A stretch of DNA of 54,185 nt from Leisingera sp. JC1 (GTDB lineage Bacteria; Pseudomonadota; Alphaproteobacteria; Rhodobacterales; Rhodobacteraceae), in contig NZ_LYUZ01000089.1 of the NCBI RefSeq assembly GCF_001679925.1, positions 1-54,185 on the forward strand. The letters are read 5' to 3'. Positions 19,381 to 25,987 of the stretch are shown here, in pieces (position 1 is the stretch's first letter; each line of letters opens with the position of its first letter). The notes under the pieces were generated by a model. That model saw only the letters and a program-made list of their open reading frames with translations. It was not told the DNA's origin and searched no databases. Made by a program: the position numbers and the translations under genes.

Positions 19381-19564
19381 AGTTTCGCCTCACTCATATA
19401 AATGTTTCGAGGCCACGTTGGGGGACAGCTGTTAACAACCGGATATCAATGCATCCTGAACGTGCATTAACGGTTGCCTTTATCTTTAAAATGCAACTCA
19501 AGAGATATTAAATCAAGGCAACACCGCCATTAATTGCATTCACCCCATTGTCTGCCAAGCGACG

Positions 19565-19688
19565 TGATCCTCCACAATTGAAGTGGTCCGATGCTATGTT
19601 TGAGAAAACGAAGAACCAGAACGGGAACGAAGCTGCACAAGCTCGACGAGATTGCCACGAAGTTGCGGCAGGTTGAGGCGCCCGACGT
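19565..19688 (+). mobile_element. decayed 5' end of an IS3-family element (orfA start)
   Basis: A frame reading GTKLHKLDEIATKLRQVEAP resembles the first residues of an IS3-family OrfA, but its start codon is ACG and a stop follows after about 25 codons. The same DNA, about 70 percent identical by eye and including the non-coding stretch before it, recurs inverted at 38375-38505. The remaining bases of the 19381-20024 gap hold no gene; 19381-19560 is AT-rich and presumably carries the receptor promoter. Confidence 0.6.
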
Positions 19689-19727
19689 CTAGCCCAGCGA
19701 ATTTCCTTGTTCTGCTCCCGCGTTCAT

Positions 19728-19850
19728 TCAGCGCCAGCTTTCGTTGCTAGTTTCAATAATGTCAAAGTGATGGATGAACCGGCTGAACAACCATTCGCCA
19801 AAGGAGAGGTCGTATTGACGGCATCGAAACGCGTTCGCAGAGGCAGCTGA
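19728..19850 (-). pseudogene. remnant of an IS21-family istB (C-terminal end)
   Basis: The minus strand reads YDLSFGEW, then after what looks like an internal deletion RFIHHFDIIETSNESWR and a stop. This matches the end of IstB ATPases (the ...LSFxEW...LTHHxxIxExxxES... region). There is no start and no body of the gene. It is debris of a second mobile element type beside the IS3 remnant. The match is by memory and short. Confidence 0.5.
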
Positions 19851-20024
19851 CCCTAGCGGTCGATCATGCAGGTCCGGTGAACGAAGGAGAGCTCAAATTG
19901 CCTTAGGTCCTGCCCGAAGGATGGGAAGTAGCTCACTCGCCGAAAATCAATGGGGCTGCTCTTAGATCATTGCTGAAAAGCGAGAAAAAATTTTGCTCAT
20001 TGCCGTCTGTTTTGCCGAACCAGT

Positions 20025-20810
20025 TTACCAGCCTTCAGTTTGAACAACGACCGTTTCGATCTCATGCTTTTCCAGCATGGCCCTGATGCCATCCGGCGGG
20101 GGGGTGTCGGTGAAGAAGACGTCGATCGCCGACATCTTGTCCAGAGAGACCGGAGCGCGTTTGTTGAACTTGCCGCTGTCCGCCACGACGATGCAGACCT
20201 GCGCGTTCTCAGCTGCGATGCGCGCAATATTGGCTTCCTCAAGATCGTGCAGCATGAAGCCCAGTTCACTGTTTACAGCGCCAACCGAGAACACCGCGAA
20301 TTGAACATTGAGGCGCCGCACCAGGTCCAGCGCCTCTGCGCCGAAAGCGCCGCCGTCATGGGCGCGCAGCTCGCCGCCTGCCAGAAAAACCCGGTTGTTG
20401 TTCCGCGTGGCCAGCGTCTGAGCTACAAAAACCGAGTTCGTGACCACAAACAGGTTGCTGTGATTTCTGAGCGCCAGCGCGACATAGGCCGTTGTCGACC
20501 CGATATCCAGAAACACTGAATCCCCGTCACTTATTGTGTCCGCCACGGATTGGGCCAGTATTGTTTTCACATCGGCATGTGCGCTGAGGCGGTTTTCGAA
20601 TGGCGGCTCGATGACATCTTCATTCAGATGCACACCGCCATGCACCTTGCGCACTATTCTGCGCTCCTCAAGCGTCTTGACGTTGCGCCGGATGGTTTCG
20701 TTCGAGACGTTCAGCTGCTCGGCAAGCGCGCTCACACGGCAGGATCCTCCTGCGCGATGAAGCTCGCGCAGTATCTCTTCTTCGCGCTGATTGGTGGTTT
20801 TCTGGTTCAT
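20025..20810 (-). CDS. DeoR/GlpR-family transcriptional regulator
   Basis: 261 residues. The N-terminal DeoR helix-turn-helix (REEEILRELHRAGGSCRVSA, VSNETIRRNVKTLEERR, IVRKVHGGVHL) is followed by the sugar-isomerase-like sensor domain (GDSVFLDIGSTTAYVALAL, VVTNSVFVAQTL, FLAGGELR, VVADSGKFNKRAPV). DeoR proteins usually repress nearby uptake and catabolic genes and respond to phosphorylated metabolites. This fits the divergent operon, which contains a small-molecule kinase. A cluster of GCCAAG half-sites in the shared intergenic region is a candidate operator. Confidence 0.94.
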   Translation of the reverse strand: MNQKTTNQREEEILRELHRAGGSCRVSALAEQLNVSNETIRRNVKTLEERRIVRKVHGGVHLNEDVIEPPFENRLSAHADVKTILAQSVADTISDGDSVFLDIGSTTAYVALALRNHSNLFVVTNSVFVAQTLATRNNNRVFLAGGELRAHDGGAFGAEALDLVRRLNVQFAVFSVGAVNSELGFMLHDLEEANIARIAAENAQVCIVVADSGKFNKRAPVSLDKMSAIDVFFTDTPPPDGIRAMLEKHEIETVVVQTEGW

Positions 20811-20830
20811 TTCACAAGCAGGACATTGTT

Positions 20831-20992
20831 CTTGGCGCCACCCAAGCCGTATTTAAAAAAGCCACACAATGCAACATGCAGCCTCGTGTTTTGGCGCACA
20901 TCTTGGCACGCCAAGCGCAATTATGTTGCTTTTTGTGGTTTTTGTTGACGGAAAGCCAAGCAATCTGCACGATAACCCTACGCGACGCCAAG
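20831..20992. promoter_or_regulatory. cluster of CTTGGC/GCCAAG half-sites, candidate DeoR operators
   Basis: Between the divergent DeoR gene and the ABC operon the hexamer or close variants occur seven times: 20831, 20842 (CCAAG), 20891 (TTGGC), 20902, 20910, 20955 and 20987. The pair at 20902-20915 is a perfect palindrome, CTTGGC-AC-GCCAAG, and an imperfect one lies at 20831-20846. Several spacings are near 11 or 32 bases, that is whole helical turns. Confidence 0.55.
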
Positions 20993-21027
20993 AATCGCAC
21001 ACAACACCACACAACAGGGAAATCCAC

Positions 21028-21975
21028 ATGCGACAGAACCTCAGAATATTGGGAGCCGCGGCGCTGACAGCCGCCCTTTCCGTATCATCCGCCTGGTCTG
21101 CAGAATCCGCCGATCCGATCAAACTGACACTGCACGACTGGTCCGGCCAGCTGATCAACACCAAGATCATGGGCAGCATCCTGCAGGAGGCCGGATACAA
21201 CGTCGAATACGTCCAGGCGGATTACATCGCGCAATTTGCCGGGCTGAAGACCGGCGACCTGCATCTGGCTATGGAGATCTGGGAGACAACGGGCCGCGAA
21301 GCGCTGGACGAAGCCACTGCGTCCGGCAAGGTGATCAATGCAGGCGAAACCGGTCTGATGGCGATCGAGGAATGGTGGTACCCGGCCTATATGAAGGACC
21401 GCTGCCCGGGCCTGCCCGACTGGCAGGCCCTGAAGGACTGCGCCGACGAATTTGCCACCGCGGAGACCTCGCCCTACGGCCGCTATGTCGGCGGTCCGGT
21501 AACCTGGGGCGGTTTCGACGAAGAGCGTGTCGAGGCGCTGGAGCTTGAGTTTGAAGTGGTGCATGCCGGCACCGATGCGGCACTGTTTGCAGAACTGGAA
21601 TCCGCCTATCAGCGCCAGGACCCGATTGTCCTGTGGGTCTATGTGCCACACTGGGCTCCCTCAAAATACGACGGAGAGTTTGTTGAGTTTCCCGCCTATT
21701 CTCCGGAATGCTATTCTGATCCGTCGGTAGGCGTGAACCCGGACATGGCCTATGACTGCGGCAAGCCGCGCGGCCCGATCTGGAAAGCGGCCTGGGCCGG
21801 CCTGCCGGAGAAATGGCCGGGCGCCTATGACGTCATTCAGGCTTACAGCATCACCAACGAAGAAATGAGCGCCATGGTCGGCAAGGCGGACCTTGAAGGC
21901 GTTGAAGTGGACACCGTGGTCTCCGACTGGATGGCTGCGAACAAGGATCGCTGGTCCGGCTGGATCAGCAACTGA
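21028..21975 (+). CDS. periplasmic binding protein of a glycine betaine/choline-type ABC transporter (OpuAC/ProX fold)
   Basis: 315 residues with signal peptide (MRQNLRILGAAALTAALSVS). The OpuAC fold is seen in KLTLHDWSGQLINTKIMGSI and GDLHLAMEIWETTG. Several tryptophans (EEWWYPAYM, LWVYVPHWAP) could form the aromatic cage for a quaternary ammonium group. The start at 21028 has AGGGA upstream and gives a proper signal peptide. It heads the operon repressed in all likelihood by the divergent DeoR protein, and is followed by an intercistronic hairpin and then the ATPase. The ligand (choline, betaine or another methylated amine) is inferred from family and downstream enzymes. Confidence 0.9.
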   Translation: MRQNLRILGAAALTAALSVSSAWSAESADPIKLTLHDWSGQLINTKIMGSILQEAGYNVEYVQADYIAQFAGLKTGDLHLAMEIWETTGREALDEATASGKVINAGETGLMAIEEWWYPAYMKDRCPGLPDWQALKDCADEFATAETSPYGRYVGGPVTWGGFDEERVEALELEFEVVHAGTDAALFAELESAYQRQDPIVLWVYVPHWAPSKYDGEFVEFPAYSPECYSDPSVGVNPDMAYDCGKPRGPIWKAAWAGLPEKWPGAYDVIQAYSITNEEMSAMVGKADLEGVEVDTVVSDWMAANKDRWSGWISN

Positions 21976-21985
21976 TCTCACTCCT

Positions 21986-22026
21986 CCGGGGCTGCCCTTA
22001 CGCTCTCAGGCGGCCCCGGCTTTTCT
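21986..22026 (+). terminator. intercistronic hairpin/attenuator after the binding-protein gene
   Basis: CCGGGGC (21986-21992) pairs with GCCCCGG (22013-22019) and is followed by CTTTTCTT. It sits 10 bases after the stop of the binding protein and 56 bases before the ATPase start, so it probably raises binding-protein mRNA over that of the membrane genes. Confidence 0.7.
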
Positions 22027-22081
22027 TCTGACCCGTCAATTTTCCCCGGCTGCCCTTGCGGGCCGGGTCCGGAGCTGCGTG

Positions 22082-23104
22082 ATGACACCCAAGACCAAAT
22101 TATCCTGCCGCAATGTCTGGAAGCTTTACGGCGCGAACCCTGAAGGCTTTCTGCGCGAAAATCCCGCCCCCAGCGGCGGAGATATCCAGCGTGCAGGCAT
22201 CATCGGTGCCGTGCGCAATGCCAGCATCGACATCGCCGAAGGGGAAATCTTCATCATCATGGGGCTGTCCGGCTCCGGTAAGTCGACCCTGGTGCGCTGC
22301 CTGTCCCGGCTGATCGAACCGACAGGCGGCGAAGTGCTGTTTGACGGCGTCGATCTTTTGCGTGCCAGCGAGCAGGAATTGATTGATATCCGCCGCCACA
22401 AGATGGGCATGGTGTTCCAGCACTTTGCCCTGCTGCCGCATTTGACCGTGCTGCAGAACGTGATGTTCCCGCTGGCCGTTCAGGCCGCTCCCAGGGCCGA
22501 AGCCGAAGCCAAGGCCCGGGAAGTTGTGGAACTTGTCGGATTGAAGGGGCGCGAGGACTATTACCCGCGAGAGCTGTCCGGCGGCCAGCAGCAGCGTGTC
22601 GGCATCGCCCGCTCGCTGGTGACGGAGCCCGACCTGTGGTTTCTGGACGAGCCCTTCTCTGCGCTTGACCCGCTGATCCGCCGCGAGATGCAGGACGAGT
22701 TCATGCGCTTGCAGGCGCGCCTGCACAAAACCATCGTCTTTATCACCCACGACTTCGAGGAGGCCGTGCGCCTCGCCGACCGCATTGCCATCATGAAGGA
22801 CGGCGAGATCATTCAGGTCGCCACTCCGGAGGAACTGGTGCTGAACCCGGCCACGGATTATGTCGCTGAATTCACCCGCCACATCCCGCGCTCCAAGGTG
22901 CTGACGGTGGGAGGCATCATGACCCCTGGCACGCAAGCCGAGGGCCTGCCCGTTCCGGCAGCCGCCCGGGTGTCGGAGGTCGCGGAACAGATCATCGCCG
23001 CGGATGCTCCGCGACCGGTGTGTGATGCGGACGGCCGGATCGTTGGCAGCATTGGCCGCACGGCGGTGGCACGGGTGCTGTTCGGCGCCGGAGAGGCGGC
23101 ATGA
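22082..23104 (+). CDS. quaternary-amine-type ABC transporter ATPase (ProV/OpuAA-like)
   Basis: 340 residues. Walker A GLSGSGKST, the ProV-typical MGMVFQHFALLPHLTVLQNV, signature LSGGQQQRVGIARSL and Walker B LWFLDEPFSALDPLIRREMQ are present, then the switch histidine in FITHDFEEA. The C-terminal part (about residues 275-340) is a short, degenerate CBS-like regulatory tail. The start at 22082 is preceded by GGAG. The stop overlaps the permease start by 4 bases. It energises uptake for the binding protein encoded upstream. Confidence 0.94.
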   Translation: MTPKTKLSCRNVWKLYGANPEGFLRENPAPSGGDIQRAGIIGAVRNASIDIAEGEIFIIMGLSGSGKSTLVRCLSRLIEPTGGEVLFDGVDLLRASEQELIDIRRHKMGMVFQHFALLPHLTVLQNVMFPLAVQAAPRAEAEAKAREVVELVGLKGREDYYPRELSGGQQQRVGIARSLVTEPDLWFLDEPFSALDPLIRREMQDEFMRLQARLHKTIVFITHDFEEAVRLADRIAIMKDGEIIQVATPEELVLNPATDYVAEFTRHIPRSKVLTVGGIMTPGTQAEGLPVPAAARVSEVAEQIIAADAPRPVCDADGRIVGSIGRTAVARVLFGAGEAA

Positions 23105-25095
23105 AAGCGCATCTGACACGGCAGGCTGCGATCTGCTGGGGGCTGGTGCTTGCCACGATTCTGCTGGGCTGGTTCGGCCGCGACCTGGCCAAGGCGTTGG
23201 ATGCGCGCTGGATGGTCAAGATCCCGTCCTCCTGGGATATTCCGTTCAACACATACATCTCCGCGACCATGGCCTGGCTGATGGAGGAGGCAGCTGTCGG
23301 CCCGGTCTCCTTCACCGATGCCACCCGCGCCATCGCCTGGCTGATTGAGCAGCCCTATGAATTGGCCTTGAACCTGCTGGCACACGGCTTTCTGTTCGAT
23401 CCAGGCCCGGAGCCGCAGGTTCTGCTCCCAGCCGCCAGCTGGATCGCCGTCACCGCTGCGGTGATCTCCCTGGGGCATTACTGCCGCAGTTGGGGTCTGG
23501 CCGCGCTTGTTGGAGCCTGCTTTGCTTATCTCGCGGTTTTCGGGCAATGGGACAGCGCCATGGTCACGCTGGCCTCAGTGCTCATCGCGGTGCCGCTCGG
23601 CGCGGGCGGCGGGCTGCTGGCCGGCATCTGGGCCTACCGCCATCCCCTGGGCGAGCGCATCCTCTCCCCCGTTCTGGACCTGATGCAGACGATCCCGATC
23701 TTCGCTTACCTGGTGCCGATCCTGTTCATGTTCGGCTTTGGCCCGGTATCGGCGCTGGTTGCCACCATCATCTATGCAACCCCGCCGATGATCCGCATCA
23801 CAATCATGGCGCTGAAGGCGGTGGATCCGGAAATCCTCGACTTCGGCCGGATGGCCGGCACCACCCGGCGGCAGCTGATGTGGCGGGTGCTGGTGCCCTC
23901 GGCCAGCCAAAGCCTGATGGTCGGCGTCAACCAGGTGATCATGCTGACGCTCAACATGGTGATCATCGCCTCGATGATCGGCGCGGGCGGGCTTGGCTTC
24001 GACGTGCTGGCCGCGCTGCGCCGCCTCGACATCGGCGCGGGCTTTGAGGCGGGCATCGCCATCGTGGTGCTAGCCATTGCGGTGGACCGGCTGAGCCAGG
24101 CCTTCGCAGAGCGCATGGGCCAAGTCCACCACACAAAGCCTGGTTCTTGGGCCGCCCGGAACAAGCGCACGGTGCTGGTGCTCTGCCTGCTGGCGGTCAC
24201 CTGGGTACTGGGCCGTTTCTCGCCGTTACTGCTGGACTACCCGCAAAGCCAGACCATCACCACCGGCGCTTTCTGGAATGACACCGTCAAGTACTTGAAC
24301 GTGAACTACTTCGATGCGTTCGAGGCCGTGAAAATCTTCTTCCTGCAGTGGTTCCTGCTGCCAATCAAGAAAACCCTGCTGGGCATTCCCTGGCCCTGGG
24401 CCATTGCCATGCTGACGCTGCTTGGCTGGCACGCCGGCGGCTGGAAGCTGGCAGCTCTGTGCGGCGCGATGTCTGCCCTGATTGCGGTCAGCGGCCTGTG
24501 GGCCAAGGCGATGGTCACTGTCTATCTCTGCGGCGCCTCAGTTATCCTTGCCACCCTGATCGGGGTTCCCCTGGGCGTTCTGGCCGCACTGAACCGACGC
24601 GCGGGTATCGCCATCAACCTGCTGATCGACACGCTGCAGACCTTGCCCAGCTTCGTCTACCTGATCCCGGTGGTGATGCTGTTTCGGGTTGGCGACTTCA
24701 CCGCAATGATCGCCATCGTCCTTTATGCGCTGGCACCGGCTGTCCGCTATGCCGCCCACGGGGTGCGCAGCGTCAGCAGCGAGCTGATCGAGGCAGGCCT
24801 GGTATCCGGCTGCACCAAATGGCAGCTGCTGCGCCTGGTTCGGCTGCCGATGGCGCTGCCGGAGATCCTGCTGGGCATCAACCAGACCATCATGCTGGCG
24901 CTGTCGATGCTGGTGATCACCGCGCTGGTCGGCACCCGCGACCTGGGCCAGGAGGTCTATATTGCACTGACCAAGGCCGACACCGGGCGCGGTCTGGTCG
25001 CCGGGCTCGCCATCGCCTTTATCGCCATCATCGCCGACCGGCTGGTCAACGCCGGTGCCCGCGGCGCCCGCATCCGCTTTGGACTGGAGAGCTGA
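23101..25095 (+). CDS. double-length ABC permease (two fused ProW-type domains)
   Basis: 664 residues, about twice a normal ProW-type permease. Two BPD_transp_1 domains occur in tandem, each with its own EAA-type coupling loop: EILDFGRMAGTTRRQLMWRV near residue 250 and ELIEAGLVSGCTKWQLLRLV near 565. Each is preceded by LDLMQTIPIFAYLVP and IDTLQTLPSFVYLIP respectively. One polypeptide can therefore supply both halves of the membrane channel. It overlaps the ATPase gene by 4 bases and ends 2 bases before the kinase start. Confidence 0.93.
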   Translation: MKAHLTRQAAICWGLVLATILLGWFGRDLAKALDARWMVKIPSSWDIPFNTYISATMAWLMEEAAVGPVSFTDATRAIAWLIEQPYELALNLLAHGFLFDPGPEPQVLLPAASWIAVTAAVISLGHYCRSWGLAALVGACFAYLAVFGQWDSAMVTLASVLIAVPLGAGGGLLAGIWAYRHPLGERILSPVLDLMQTIPIFAYLVPILFMFGFGPVSALVATIIYATPPMIRITIMALKAVDPEILDFGRMAGTTRRQLMWRVLVPSASQSLMVGVNQVIMLTLNMVIIASMIGAGGLGFDVLAALRRLDIGAGFEAGIAIVVLAIAVDRLSQAFAERMGQVHHTKPGSWAARNKRTVLVLCLLAVTWVLGRFSPLLLDYPQSQTITTGAFWNDTVKYLNVNYFDAFEAVKIFFLQWFLLPIKKTLLGIPWPWAIAMLTLLGWHAGGWKLAALCGAMSALIAVSGLWAKAMVTVYLCGASVILATLIGVPLGVLAALNRRAGIAINLLIDTLQTLPSFVYLIPVVMLFRVGDFTAMIAIVLYALAPAVRYAAHGVRSVSSELIEAGLVSGCTKWQLLRLVRLPMALPEILLGINQTIMLALSMLVITALVGTRDLGQEVYIALTKADTGRGLVAGLAIAFIAIIADRLVNAGARGARIRFGLES

Positions 25096-25097
25096 CC

Positions 25098-25979
25098 ATG
25101 AGCCAATCCGACCTGCTTCACAAAATCCGCGCACTGCCCATCTGGCAGGGGTATATCACCGTTGACCCGTTGAAAGGCGGCATCACCAACGAGAACTACC
25201 TGGTTGAGGACAGCGCCGGAAAATACGTGGTGCGGGCGGGCGACGACATCCCGCTGCACCAAGTGCTGCGCTTCAACGAACTGGCCGCCAGCCGCGCCGC
25301 CCATGCTGCGGGCCTGTCGCCTGCGGTTCTGCATGCCGAAGGCGGCCTGACGGTGCTGGAGTTCATCAAAAGCCGTACCCTGACCGAGGAAGACGTGCGC
25401 GATCCGGCAATGCTGCCGCGGGTGCTGGAGCTGGTGAAATCCTGCCACCGCGACGTGCCCAAGCATTTGCGCGGCCCGGCGCTGGTGTTCTGGGTGTTCC
25501 ATGTGATCCGGGACTATGCCGCCACCCTGCAGGACAAAGGCAGTCCGCATTCGGCAGCGGCCTCGGAACTGGCGGACATCGGCAGCACTCTGGAACAGGC
25601 GGCAGGCCCGTTCGACATCGTCTTCGGGCACAACGACCTCTTGTGTGGCAATTTCCTCGACGACGGCCAGCGGCTCTGGCTGATCGACTTCGACTATGCC
25701 GGCTTCAACTCGCCGCTGTTCGACCTTGGCGGCCTCGCTTCCAACAACGGGCTGTCGCAGGCGCAAGAGCAATGGCTGCTGGAAACCTACTTCGAGGCGC
25801 CGGTGAGTGATGACCTGCTGCATCGCTACAGCGCCATGAAATGCGCTTCGCTTCTGCGCGAAACCATGTGGAGCATGGTCTCCGAAATCACCTCCGAAAT
25901 CGACTTTGACTACGCGGCCTACACCGCTAGCAACCTCGCGCGCTTCCGCGCGGCGCTTGACGACTTTCAAAACACCTGA
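25098..25979 (+). CDS. choline/ethanolamine-kinase-like phosphotransferase (APH fold)
   Basis: 293 residues. The APH/choline kinase catalytic motif is VFGHNDLLCGNF and the metal-binding DFD triad lies in LWLIDFDYAGFN; the glycine-rich N-lobe is GGITNENYLVE. It resembles LicA-type choline kinases more than antibiotic-modifying enzymes. Its position between a betaine-type importer and an FAD-GcvT demethylase-like enzyme indicates phosphorylation of an imported amino alcohol. The start at 25098 lies 2 bases after the permease stop. A phosphorylated product would be a natural effector for the DeoR regulator (inference). Confidence 0.87.
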   Translation: MSQSDLLHKIRALPIWQGYITVDPLKGGITNENYLVEDSAGKYVVRAGDDIPLHQVLRFNELAASRAAHAAGLSPAVLHAEGGLTVLEFIKSRTLTEEDVRDPAMLPRVLELVKSCHRDVPKHLRGPALVFWVFHVIRDYAATLQDKGSPHSAAASELADIGSTLEQAAGPFDIVFGHNDLLCGNFLDDGQRLWLIDFDYAGFNSPLFDLGGLASNNGLSQAQEQWLLETYFEAPVSDDLLHRYSAMKCASLLRETMWSMVSEITSEIDFDYAAYTASNLARFRAALDDFQNT

Positions 25980-25987
25980 GGACTGAC

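Noticed and set aside
17806-19401. 531-codon plus-strand frame opposite the chemoreceptor
   Set aside because: It mirrors the PAS repeats of the real gene and shows repeats for that reason only; no ribosome-binding site or family match.
20998-21016. Short CACACAACAC direct repeats just before the binding-protein gene, considered as a CRISPR or phase-variable tract
   Set aside because: Only two imperfect copies, no spacers, and a normal ribosome-binding site directly after; probably simple leader sequence.
25098-25979. Aminoglycoside resistance gene
   Set aside because: The APH fold is shared with choline kinases; operon context with a betaine-type importer and N-demethylase favours a metabolic kinase.
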